Origin: Congeria kusceri | Lineage: Eukaryota; Mollusca; Bivalvia; Myida; Dreissenidae | Direction of reading: 5' to 3' | NCBI GenBank assembly: GCA_027627225.1 | Contig: CM051024.1 | Span: 44,870,347-44,934,346, forward strand | DNA length: 64,000 nucleotides | Shown: positions 53,601 through 64,000 of the stretch, piece after piece | How the letters are laid out: every line of letters begins with the position of its first letter | Numbering within the stretch: the first letter of the stretch is position 1 | Program-made: the position numbers and the translations under genes | The notes under the pieces: model-generated | The model's database searches: none | What the model saw: the letters and a program-made list of their open reading frames with translations, nothing else | Told to the model about the DNA's origin: nothing

Positions 53601-54647
53601 GTTTATTTTAGTTTGGTGTACATATTATTGGCTACACGTATCTGCTTAACAATGTCAGATTTATGACTAATATTTTTCTTGTTTTTATATTACAGACTAG
53701 CTTACGAGTATGTCAGCCTAGTTTTATTTAAAGAAGCCTTAGTTGCTATACTGGAAAATGTGAGTATCCAACTGTGAATAAATACTACGTGTTTGTTTGG
53801 TACAGTGCCCTGTAAATACATAACACATCAAAACTGCATTTATGAAAAAAATCATGAAGTTTTGGAACGTTGCACCAGTTTTGAAACTGTTATATAGAAT
53901 GCCTAAAAACGATTATATTTAAAAATCCTATATTATTTGTTAGTCAACTGAAAACCTATTCGGCTCTGAAGGATATGTAAGTGGTATTAATTTCTAAAAG
54001 AATAAGAAAATGTATCAAAGTTGTTTCAACAATAACTGAAGATTGTGAAATGGTTTGTTAAACAATGGGAAGCTTCGTGAATTTTTGTTGTAAAAAGTAC
54101 TCTTGTTTTAGATTTTATTTAAAGCATACATATATACCAAAACAAATCAAGTTATCATGTGTCTGTATGTTGTTACATAAAAACTGTAATTCTCTGCTCG
54201 TAGATTAAGATGTTTATTAAATATTCACTGTTCTAAGTGTGTTTTACGTAGATTAAAATAAAAGAATGCAACACTTGCCTGACCGTTAACACATCACTTC
54301 TATCAAATGTTAACATTGTTTGTGTAATTTTACAAGTGAAGTCATGCTCCTGTGAAGAGGCTAATGCTTTGTTGACACATACCGAAGGAAGGAAAACCTT
54401 ACTGAAAGCACTTGCAGATGGACTGAACACATGTTAGTTTATGTTATGTACTTTATGTATAGGTGATAACTGGATCAGCAGCTAACCTGCTTTTTCACTA
54501 TATTTTCAGACAACTAAACGTATCATATTCAATTATCCAAGAAGAAAACAAGATATCAAGTTAGTAATCAAATCAGTGAAAATGCATTAATGCTTTATGT
54601 GTGTCATTTTTACTTCACAGGCGTGAAGACAAAGCATGAATTACAAG
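47682..54647 (+). CDS. Unrecognised multi-exon gene (partial model)
   Basis: A phase-consistent chain of small exons on the plus strand: 47682-47808, 51333-51388, 52630-52682, 53388-53459, 53696-53759, 53944-53976, 54252-54432, 54621-54647. All are bounded by AG and GT. The protein starts MAEYTCDRLSSLEEALGHLR and continues with NTRFAVYSSTKGFG, then ALLMVEQNVKDRFVKKLG, FTIQARIYYANSSLKRMF, LAYEYVSLVLFKEALVAILE and SCEEANALLTHTEGRKTLLK. It looks soluble and has no signal peptide. I do not recognise the family. The end is unresolved: an alternative acceptor at 54511 would give a stop two codons later. Exon calls rest on splice signals and open phase alone, so any one could be wrong. Confidence 0.42.
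48244..48647 (+). repeat. (GGTA)n microsatellite with GCTA interruptions
   Basis: About 100 tetranucleotide units, mostly GGTA with scattered GCTA in a semi-regular pattern. It begins inside the arm of the inverted-repeat element, at the spot where the other copy has only a few such units. Confidence 0.95.
48679..48891. mobile_element. Palindromic MITE, copy 4 (left end truncated)
   Basis: Same element as at 34654; the left end lacks the outer GAGGC part while the right end reaches GACGCGCGTC. Confidence 0.75.
48985..49515 (-). mobile_element. 5'-truncated non-LTR retrotransposon 3' end
   Basis: The minus strand encodes CTCLQCKTLIEDEQHVLLNC followed by PLYDDLR, the Cys/His zinc-knuckle-like C-terminus common in LINE reverse transcriptase ORFs. 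An AT-rich 3' UTR follows, ending in a (TTCTG)n tail at 48989-49003. Frame breaks follow the motif, so it is dead. Confidence 0.6.
49655..51332. other. Intronic or intergenic AT-rich DNA
   Basis: Apart from the foldback at 50352-50482 no repeat or exon was convincing. A possible exon at about 50898-50935 has splice signals but does not fit the phase of the neighbouring gene model. Confidence 0.35.
50352..50482. repeat. Foldback element
   Basis: TTCGGTGTAAGATCGTATTT at the left is inverted as AAATACGATCTTGCACCGAA at the right, giving a stem of about 55 bp around a short loop. Confidence 0.8.
51830..52480. repeat. Degenerate tandem repeat, about 155 bp
   Basis: Four to five units are anchored by GAGTTATGGCCCC variants at about 51839, 51999, 52143, 52300 and 52451, with GTAACATCAT and ACAGGTCAAAGCT segments in each. 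It lies in an intron of the plus-strand gene. Confidence 0.7.
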
Positions 54648-56694
54648 GTGAGAGTCTCCAAAACTGATTTCTTCCAACTTACAGTACTGGTAGACGTGGA
54701 TCAGTTGTGAATTAATGTGGGACTTATACATGCGCTTAATTATATACATTTCACTGTGGGAGAAAGCACAGTTTCCACTGGTACATAGAGTTAAGAACCA
54801 ACATTATAGCGTATAATTGTATAAATTTGTCTTATGCTCACTTCCTTAAATGGTGCGCCGTTCAACCTTTAATGGAGCGGCCACAAAAATTGTGAATTTG
54901 AGAAATAGTATTTGATGTTTACTGTGAAATATTATATGTTCATACTCCTAGCAGTTTAAAAATACATGTATGGCATTATTTGTGTATATGATAGTTTTAA
55001 TTATTACAACTATTACTTATTGTAATTGTCTGCTTTATTTAGTTAAATGCAACATCAACATATAGAAGTATATTTTCTATACATTTTAATAATTGATAAT
55101 ATGACAAGTTATTTCTGTAACGGTATACGTTCTTAATTTCATTATTATTATTGTTGAAAATGTGTATGTATTTCTATATTATTATTACATAATACATACT
55201 GCACTGTCTGTTTATTCGTAATAGATCAGTCATTTTGTACAACAATATATTGCATTAATACGCCCATGTTTTGGTGTTTGTATATAGGAAAAACATGACA
55301 CTGCATGATAACCTATTGAATTAATTTGAAGTATATATCAGACAATGATAGACAGATGTGCGTGTGGTTTTAGTAATTTATTTACCGTGAAGCAATAGAC
55401 TGGGGGAACTAATAGAGTAAGTAAATAGCTATCAACCCTGATACTGTATGCAATATTTTGCTTTACATTATTGTATTCAAAAGTGTTATAAATTATGCTA
55501 TATTTTTCCTGTGAGCCTAGCTGTTAGTTTGTTCTCATCTAAGTAAAAGGAACAATATATTAACTACGTAACGTGTTGTTATGGCATTGGAAGCCTAAAA
55601 TACTCTACACATATGCACACTATGCATAAAATAAAAACTAAAGTATGAGTTTTATAAATTATTATGTTGACAGTTACATATGTGTAAGATATGAACTATA
55701 TTTATGGTCTCTATGACTATCCCTTTGACCTACTACAACGACTATCTGTTTTTGTTAATTATTCATTTCCGTTCATAAATAAGATTCACTGTGTGGCATA
55801 AATAACCTCTTCAATAACATTTTTGTTGTTTATTAGGTATTAAGCTCACCTGAGCCAAATTGCTCAAGGGTGAGATATAGTGGTCATCACTGTCGGGCGT
55901 CCATTGTTCGTCGTCCGTCGTCATTAAAATTACTTTTAACAACTTGAACAATAATCGTCTAGGCATTTATCCATGAAGCTGAAAGCTGTTTCCCATCCAC
56001 ATGTCTGAACATTGAATTTGTATGTTACAAATTGACAGATATTATATAGGCATATTGGCCCGCTCATATGAGTACAAGTCATTAGACACGATATATGTTT
56101 TTGTTTAAAACACATTCTATTTTCTTTTGCTTTGGGTACGCTATTATGACAGAGTATGCAACACATTTTAACCAGACAGACATAGCTATTTTGATATTTT
56201 TTGCAGCAATGATGTTTATTGACAATAAATGATGTTAATAATAATAAATAATTGATTTAATACCAACAACTGGCTTTTAAGGAGCGTGTAGTTTGGCTCA
56301 TATATCGGAATGTTTATTTCAGTACAGACCCAAATCTTAAGATGTTTTTTTTCCCCAAGAATTATTATTTTGCACAAGATATGTATGGAGTCAGTTCTAT
56401 TGATGTTTGAACTATTACTGTACTTAATTATGTTTTGACATACATGTATGTTATTATTGATATGTATATATTTTGAATATATCAATGATCAATTCTTTGG
56501 TACAAAAAATGCATACTAGTCAACGGATTTTGAACTAAAATTAGAATCCGATGCAGTTCTCTTGGATTAAAACCTGAATAATCAAGGCTTTCCTTCTTTT
56601 CATTTTAGCCCAACATGTATGATAGAGTCTGCTAAGTGAACATTAACTTGTTTAAGAACCCCTGCCTGTATAAATCGTACTTCCTGTGCACAAT
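54648..56694. other. AT-rich DNA with a mollusc-type dispersed repeat
   Basis: Mostly unstructured. AAGCTCACCTGAGCC..TTGCTCA..GGTGAG at 55850-55925, followed by a CGTCGTCCGTCGTC string, is typical of a common degenerate bivalve repeat (recognition from general familiarity). No further exon of the upstream gene could be fixed. Confidence 0.4.
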
Positions 56695-58720
56695 AAATAG
56701 GCCACTGGATGTGCGTTTATTATCATAGAAATGGCCATTTATTGTGGCCATAGGCCACTGGATGAGCGTATATTCACATACAAAAGGCCATTTACTGTGG
56801 CCATAGGTCACTAGATGAGCGTATATTCACATAGAAAAGGCCATTTACTGTGCCCATAGGCCACTGGATGTGCGTATATTCACATAGAAAAGGCCATTTA
56901 CTGCGGCTATAGGCCACTGGATGTGCCTATATTCACATACAAAAGGCCATTTAGTGTGGCCATAGGCCACTGGATGTTCGTATATTATCATAGAAATGGC
57001 CATAATCCACTGGATGTGCGTATATTATCAGAGAAACGGCCATTTACTGTGGCCATAAGCGACTGGATGCGCATATATTCACATAGAAATGGCCATTTAC
57101 TGTGGCCTTAGGCCACTGGATGTGCGTATATTCACATAGAAAAGGTCATTTACTGTGGCCATAGGCCATTAGATGAGCATATATTATCAAAGAAATGGCC
57201 ATTTACTGTGGCCTTAGGCCACTGGATGTGCGTATATTATCATAGAAATGGCTATTTACTGTGGCCATAGGCCACTGGATGTGCGTATATTATCATAGAA
57301 ATGGCCATTTACTGTGGCCAAAGGCCACTAGAGGTGCGTATATTATCATATAAATGACCATTTACTGTGGCCATAGGCCACTGGATGTGCATGTATTATC
57401 TTAGAAATGGCCATTTACTGTGCCCAGAGGCCACTGGATGTGCGTATATTATCATAGAAATGGCCATTTACTGTGGCCATAGGCCACTAGATGAGCGTAT
57501 ATTCACATAGAAAAGGCCATTTACTGTGGCCATAGGCCACTGTATGTCCGTATAATCACATAGAAAAGGCCATTTACTGTGGCCATAGGCCACTGGATGT
57601 GCGAATATTCAAATAGAAAAGGCCATATACTGTGGCCATAGGCCACTGGATGTGCGTATATTATCATAGAAATGGCCATTTTCTGTGGCCATAGGCCACT
57701 GGATGTGCGTATATTCACATAGAAATGGCAATTTACTGTGGCCATAAGTCACTTGATGTGCGTAAATTATCATAGAAATGGCCATTTACTGTGGCCATAG
57801 GCCTCTGTATGTGCTTATATTATCATAGAAATGGCCATTTACTGTTGCCATAGGCCACTGGATGTGCTTATATTATCATAGAAATGGCCATTTACTGTGG
57901 CCATAGGCCACTGGATGTGCGTATATTATCATAGAAATGGCCATTTTCTGTGGCCATAGGCCACTGGATGTGCGTATATTATCATAGAAATGGCCATTTA
58001 CTGTGGCCATAGGCCACTGGATGTGCGTATATTCACATAGAAATGGCCCCTTACTGTGGCCATAGGCCACTGGATGTGCGTATATTCACATAGAAAAGGC
58101 CATTTACTGTGGCCATAGGCCAGTGGATGTGTGTATATTCACATAGAAAAGGCCATTTACTGTAGCCATAGGCCACTGGATGTGCGTATATTCACATAGA
58201 AAAAAACATTTACTGTGGCCACAGGCCACTGGATGTGCGTATATTCATATAGATAAAAACATTTACTGTGGCCACAGGCCACTGGATGTGTGTATAATCA
58301 TATAGAAAAGGCCATTTACTGTGGCCATAGGCCACTGGATGTGTGTATATTATCATAGAAATGGACATTTATTGTGGCCATAGGCCACTGGATGTGCTTA
58401 TATTAAAATAGCAATGTCAATTGATTGTGGCCATATGTCACTTAATTTAAGTATATTATCATAGAAATTGACCTTTAGTGTGGCCATAGGCCACTGGATG
58501 TGCGTATATTATCATAGAAATGATCATTTACTGCGGCCATAGTCCACCGGATGTGCGTATATTCACATAGAAATGGTAATTTACTGTGGCCACAGGGCAC
58601 TTAATTTACTTATATTATTATAGAAATCGCCCTTTTCTGTAGCCATAGGTTACTTGATATGCCTCTTTTTTCATAAAAATCGCCATAGGTCGCCTGATAT
58701 GCAAATACTCCCATAAAACT
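56695..58720 (-). repeat. 53 bp minisatellite, array 2 (reverse)
   Basis: About 38 units of the same repeat as array 1 but in opposite orientation (GCCACTGGATGTGCGTATAT, then CATAGAAATGGCCATTTACTG). Units near 58600-58720 are the most degraded, giving a clear decaying edge. Confidence 0.92.
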
Positions 58721-58981
58721 AGCAATCTACTCTAGTTATACATATTTGAAGCATTTATTCATTTATGTGTTTATTTGAAAATAAATAATGCCAATGTGTC
58801 AACTACTATTACTGGATTGATATTAATTCGTAGATTTAATATAAATTATAGTCCTTATTCCAGATCAAAGTTATTTTATAATTTAGTAGTATTAAGCCTA
58901 AAATCAAGCAATTGAACGATGGAATAAAAGTCGCTTATGGCCACAGTGACTAATTCGACAATGGAAAAGAGTCGTTCCCTG

Positions 58982-61498
58982 GAATGCATAACGACTCGCC
59001 CCCTTAACGGTTCGCCCCTTAACGACTCGCCCCTTGTTTATAACGACTCGCCCCTAATTTCATAACGATTCGCCCCCTCACTTTTATTAGAGTCAAAGTA
59101 TGTAAATAATTTCAAAGGACACCAAATTTATATTTTTAACAATATATTTGAACCCAGCCCCTTGTTTAATAACGACTCGCCCCTTGTTTAATAACGACTC
59201 ACCCACCCCATGACTGGGTTTTTTGAAAAATGAATTGTGATCGAGAGTAATGTATGACCTTTCACGTGAAAGCATTTTAATTGAAATTAATAATGTTTTT
59301 CACACTATTGTTAACTTTAACGAGTTCAATCGTTTGCGGTCCTTTTAACGTGAAGGTGTTACCAATTAGCATGCAATGTTGCAAAAGCTTTGAATTTTAG
59401 CTATGAAAAACATTCTTTATCGGTACTTTAATTATGCTATACATATGTATATATATACCAGCATAAATGGTTAACTATCATTAACTTGTATCATCGTGCA
59501 ACGTAAAATCATGCCTGCCCCTGCGTGTTTATTTTGTCTAAGACGCGTGTATCAGAACTCCCGAGCAGTGACATGTGATAACTGCTCAAGATGGCATCAC
59601 ATTAAGTGTGGAAACACAGGTACAATAAATGAAAAGATTGTGTTGTTTTCTATGTATTAAAATCAATGTTTCGTAAAATTTCGTAAAATTTATGCTGCAT
59701 CAATTATTTAATAATATTTGCATGTTCCTTTAATGATAGTTGAAACAACTACCTACGACATCTCATAGTGTAACACTAACGTGGTTTTATACTTTGAACT
59801 CAATGATTCTGAGCACAAAGCATGCATATTATATGTTATGTATAGTTATGTATAGTTTCCCCTAAATAATTTCTATCTTATTGCAAAATACATTTTATAT
59901 GAAAGTACAATAACATTATTTATTTTAAAGGTCGACGAAGAGTACCTACAACGAACCTTAGGTGAGGAGTTCTGTAGGGAGACGGTATCGGTGAAGGAGA
60001 GACGACACGTCGTTTTTGCTACTAACGACCAGCTCACCCTCCTTTCCCGTGCAAAGACGTGGTACTTGGACGGGACGTTCAAAGTAGTCCGGGCGCCGTT
60101 TACGCAGCTGCTATCTCTGCATGCTTTCATCCGCTCCGGAGACTGCATGAAGCAAGTGCCTCTGTGTTTCGTCCTGATGTCAGGGAAAAAGCGCCGAGAT
60201 TACAAGAAAGTAACTTAAGCATGTTTACAAATACTTTTTATGAAATGACATTTATAAAGCTCTTTAATTAAAAATATATATATAAATAGTAAGTATTGCA
60301 TTGAAATATAAATAGTAAGTATAAGTTACAGATGAATCGATGGGGGCATACTTTATTTACATATAATGTGATTTATTATATTTTTTCAACTTTTGTTTTC
60401 TGTAGGTGTTCTCTGCTATTCTGCGCCACCTTCCATCGACGGAGGTCAAGACTTTCGTGGTAGACTACGAGGCCGGTCTGTGGCAGGCTTTGCGGGATGT
60501 TTTTCCCGAACCGGAGATAAAGGGTTGCGCGTTTCACTTCGGACAGGCGCTATATCGGAAGGTGCAAGAGTTGGGTTTACAGGTAATTGAAATTAAATCA
60601 TTAAAAAATCATTTATAATAATCAAAAGGAAAGGCATTTATTACAAAATGATACGAAATTATCTACATGATAGAGGTATTTGAAAGGCATTCATAAAAAA
60701 TATTGGTCTGATCTATAACAATAATTTTTCTGAATGTATTATTATACAGAGGTGGAATAAATGTATTAAAGCACATTCATAAACAACACATATTTTTATT
60801 TCCAGACTGCATACAATTCACGTGGTGATGTGTACGCTCTCCTGCGCAAGACGTTTGCGCTGCCACTCCTTCCCGCAGAAGACATCCGACCAGCTTTTGA
60901 CCAACTGAGGACGAAATCAAATACGGATGAGACTGACCGATACTTCGACTACTTGGCCCGTACTTGGATGCAGAACGATCTCTGGCCCATTGAAAGCTGG
61001 TCGGTGTACGGCCGGTCAATAAGAACCAACAACGACTGTGAAGGCTGGCACAATAGACTAAACAGACGGGCCAAGAAGGGAAACATACCGTTCTACCTGA
61101 TGATTGTACTTCTGTATGAAGAGGCAAAAGAAGTGAACGCCCAGTGCCGTCTGGTTAAAGAAAAAAAGCTAAGACGCCACCAGACCAAGCAAACGAAAAA
61201 AATTCAGGGAAGGCTCTGGAACCTTTGGGGTCAGTACAATGACCGAAATATAACCACAAGTCAGCTTCTGGACAAGTGTGCAAGGCTTTACGGACCCACG
61301 TAAAAATGTAAATAAAAAGAACAATAGACTGTATAAATCTGTAGCGTTATCTGTATGTATATGTTTTTACATTAATTACATATTTGAACACTAATAAAAT
61401 TGAGGGGGCGAATCGTTATGAAATTAGGGGCGAGTCGTTATAAATAAGGGGCGAGTCGTTAAGGGGCGAACCGTTAAGGGGGCGAGTCGTTACAGTAC
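58982..61498 (+). mobile_element. MULE DNA transposon, near complete
   Basis: Terminal inverted repeats of about 95 bp at 58982-59083 and 61400-61498 are nearly identical and are made of iterated units (TAACGACTCGCCCC, AACGGTTCGCCCC). A 9 bp target duplication, CGTTCCCTG, lies at 58973-58981 and 61499-61507, the size expected for Mutator-like elements. It encodes a transposase with three introns or more. Additional iterons occur internally at 59160-59212. Confidence 0.92.
59511..61303 (+). CDS. MULE transposase
   Basis: Exons 59511-59619, 59931 (or 59941)-60209, 60406-60582 and 60806-61303. The first exon encodes a Cys/His zinc finger (ACLFC, CDNC, WHHIKC). The core shows the catalytic D in WYLDGTF, the second D in [10 protein letters not shown] with the following [15 protein letters not shown], and the E in [16 protein letters not shown]. 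The stop is TAA at 61301-61303. Exons 2-4 join in phase 0. Exon 1 ends in phase 1, so its junction with exon 2 requires the acceptor at 59940 (GACGAAG|AG); alternatively an N-terminal exon has been lost. The catalytic part looks intact. Confidence 0.85.
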
Positions 61499-61786
61499 CG
61501 TTCCCTGAAAGTGCGACCAGAAAATGTAGTGTTCGTACTCAAGTTGTTTTGAACCGCTGATATTTAATTCAATACAAATGGAAGCTCCAAACAAATTTGA
61601 AATAATCAACTTAAATATCAGACAAATATGATAATATTAATTGCTTTTTTAATGCTAAAAATACTTACACATAAAGATATTACAACTTTTAATACACTGC
61701 GATACATTATCGAGAGCGTATCGAGGAACAGGAAATGCTCTTCAACAAAAATAAAAAATTCGCGGGAAAGTGGAATTTGACGGACG

Positions 61787-62143
61787 ATGGGTTCACGCAG
61801 CTTATCCCAAGAATATGATTTCCCCGAAGAAGATGATTCCCCGATCAGGACATACAGGCCAATTACAAAACGCATCAAAGAAGATAACACACAAACAAAC
61901 TTGCCTGCTGTTGTCAGAAAACCCGACTCTTTATTTTCTGGGACAACAATTCAACATGAAAACATAGGAGGGCATGATCATGAAGTGTGCATATCATCCA
62001 TGCCATCAAAAGATGCAGTTTCTGATTCTGGTGATAACATGAAAAGCAGCAGTCCTGTACCTTCATTTCAAAGAACAGTTGCTTTTATGCATAGTAATAG
62101 ATTGGTAGAATTATGCGATCAAATGTTGAAAATACCTCAACGT
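61787..62143 (+). CDS. Probable histone deacetylase (HDAC8-like), first coding exon
   Basis: ATG at 61787 opens MGSRSLSQEYDFPEEDDSPI, a serine- and acid-rich leader of about 95 residues. It ends with RTVAFMHSNRLVELCDQMLK and IPQR, closely resembling the beginning of the class I deacetylase fold in HDAC8 (a Y/F-x-x-S...CD...KIPxR pattern that precedes the SMVHSLIEAY helix). The donor is CAACGT|GTAAGT at 62143/62144, phase 0. The catalytic exons would lie beyond the window. The leader is longer than in vertebrate HDAC8. Family assignment rests on about 23 residues. Confidence 0.5.
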
Positions 62144-62379
62144 GTAAGTTTGTGCATATCATGGAAGTACCAGTTCTCGAACCTCTAAGGATGTACCCTG
62201 GCCTGTAGACTTTGTTGCAAAAGCATTCTTGAAAACAGCATTAAAGATCACTATTTCAATCTTTGGTGCACATTTTTATGCATTATAGTGACAAAGATTC
62301 TGTATGTTTTAGAAAATGTACACTATATTATGTCGCCACCCTGCTATTTCAATTGTCATGGCGGCCTACAAATAACTGA

Positions 62380-62753
62380 CCTATTCTCGAACCCACAGCC
62401 ATCAATAACAAACACATGGTGTATCACATGATCATCGCGTGTCATTCCGATGCAGCCGATAGGGGAACTTAAAGGAGTTTTTCTTTCAGAAAAAATACTT
62501 TTAATTTAAGAAATATGTACATTTATTTGAAATGCATAAAAGTAATAGCGTTTTTAATAAAATGGTTTAACAAAACAAAATTATAATAGTAAATACATGT
62601 TTTTGATTCATATTTCCGATAATTGTGCGACGATTGTACAGCTTGTTTACTGTAGCACCGGTACACATAATCGGATGACGTCATACACACTTTACTTACA
62701 TGTAAATAGCGCACGAACGAAAGGTTAGAAAATAGGTGAGGTTCGAGAATAGG
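62380..62753. mobile_element. Possible short inverted-repeat element
   Basis: CCTATTCTCGAACC at the left and GGTTCGAGAATAGG at the right are perfect 14 bp inverted repeats. No target duplication was found. It lies in the intron after the deacetylase-like exon. Confidence 0.45.
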
Positions 62754-62817
62754 TACCTACATGATAAATTAATATCTTTATTGTTTATGCACAACTGTTG
62801 CCTAAAATAACGGGTCT

Positions 62818-63152
62818 CGCCTTAGGCGTAAAAAAAAAATATGTTTGTTTCAGGTAACCCGACCTACCCTAAAAAATGCCCAGACCCTAGCATATTTTAT
62901 TGGGTTTGTCAGATTGATTTTGTTTTATTTACCTTTTTCAATAATTAAATGTGTTTTGGATAAATAAGTCTTTTGTTTTGATAGTATCCACTTATAAACA
63001 ATATTTAAGGATATTACTGATATGTTTTGAATATTGATTCAGTTTAAGAATCTTCAAGTTTACCATTTACCAAAAAAAAAAAAAATCCCGACCTACCTAC
63101 CCTATTTTTGGGGGGCATGTTACCTGAAACAAACATATTTTTAGAGACGGCC
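62818..63152. mobile_element. Inverted-repeat element (GTTTGTTTCAGGT ends), intact short copy
   Basis: Left arm TATGTTTGTTTCAGGTAACC plus CGACCTACCC and right arm CGACCTACCTACCCTATTTT plus GTTACCTGAAACAAACATAT. Same family as 48201-49654, here without insertions. Confidence 0.65.
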
Positions 63153-64000
63153 CTCAAAATGACTTGTCCAGTTTATGACAAATTATACTGTTGGCAGTAC
63201 AGTTATTCATGAAAAGCATGGAACTTGTGAAAATCACCACACTAGCAAATAAACAAAGCAAGTGTTTATAAACAGTTTACTTGGAGGATCAGTGTTTTTA
63301 TTCTAAATGGTATTCACAAATCAAATTGTTTTCTGATGCTGGCTATAATACAAGCTCACACAATAATACAATTTTACCAGACATTTAAATGTCTGTTTTA
63401 ATTGTTTAATATAAATTTGACAATTTTCACCTTAAATGAGGATTTAATGCATAAGCGTTCAAAGGGAAATATCAAGGATTTAAAATTTTTAAATGGTTTT
63501 GCTGCCATGGATAAATTGGATATTTAATTTCGGGGTGACATACTTTGTCTGGATTATTTAGAGGATTTAATTATATTTGTAGAAATACATGTTTCATGCA
63601 TAAGGTAATTATGTGTGCATATTAAAAAAAATACTTACTGTAAATTAAGTTTTGATTAAATTAGTGTAATATTACGCAATATCAACATTGAACAAACGCA
63701 GACAAAAAAGTGCAATAAAACATCAACAGACATGGCAAAATCAGTTGCAAATGGTTACCAGATTTTAACCCTCAAATTTTGCTTCTAAAATCGGGTCCGC
63801 GTTATACACGGTAGTACCAGAACTGTTTTTATCGATGTCTCTAACGCTGATTCTCGATCTATTTGCAACCTGATATTGTGCATAAAGAAGAAATAAAGTT
63901 TCGTCAATTTTTTATTGAAATACCAATCCAGTCTGAGGGGAAAATGTTTCTTATTTCTTATTTATAAATGGGTCATTTTAGGGGAAAAATGGAGGTTTGT
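63153..64000. other. AT-rich DNA, probable intron
   Basis: No exon continuing the deacetylase-like protein was found here. Confidence 0.35.

Overview
The window is eukaryotic nuclear DNA, AT-rich and densely packed with repeats. Genes are split by GT-AG introns of up to several kb. The mixture points to a bivalve mollusc: a tandem family of secreted C1q-domain genes, a 14-exon animal CTP synthase, a mollusc-type MULE, pearl-like elements and degenerate 120-160 bp repeats. A heterodont such as Dreissena is a reasonable guess, but species is inference.

Layout. 1-3.6 kb: a degenerate tRNA-like unit and dispersed repeats, no convincing gene. 3.65-18.3 kb: five C1q-related loci, all on the minus strand. 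Two are intact two-exon genes (about 7.0-7.8 kb and 16.5-18.1 kb), two are pseudogenes with both exons decayed, and one is an orphan first exon with an expanded heptad-coding minisatellite. A shared core promoter (AGATAA site plus TATA-like box) precedes the copies. 18.6-24.3 kb: a minisatellite with a 462 bp higher-order repeat and several other tandem repeats.

24.4-44.9 kb: a complete CTP synthase gene on the minus strand, 14 coding exons in consistent phase giving 610 residues, with both synthetase and glutaminase motifs. Its introns hold two pearl-like elements, several CAGTG/CAGGG-ended short transposons, three copies of a palindromic MITE and, most strikingly, about 5.7 kb of a 47 bp tandem repeat. 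Each unit of that repeat copies the exon 11/intron junction, including a GTAAGT donor. A second intron of the same gene carries duplicated copies of a splice acceptor.

44.9-58.7 kb: a 53 bp minisatellite (interrupted by a hAT-like insertion with an 8 bp target duplication) fills the space between CTP synthase and a divergent plus-strand gene of unknown product, pieced together from small exons between 47.68 and 54.65 kb. The same 53 bp repeat returns in inverted orientation at 56.7-58.7 kb.

58.98-61.50 kb: a MULE DNA transposon with long, internally iterated terminal inverted repeats, a 9 bp target duplication and a transposase with D, D and E motifs. It ends about 290 bp upstream of the first coding exon of a probable class I histone deacetylase (HDAC8-like), whose remaining exons lie beyond the window.

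C1q proteins are secreted recognition molecules, CTP synthase makes CTP in the cytosol, and the deacetylase-like protein would act on acetyl-lysine. Nothing suggests the three act together; the common theme is repeat-driven remodelling of promoters and splice sites.
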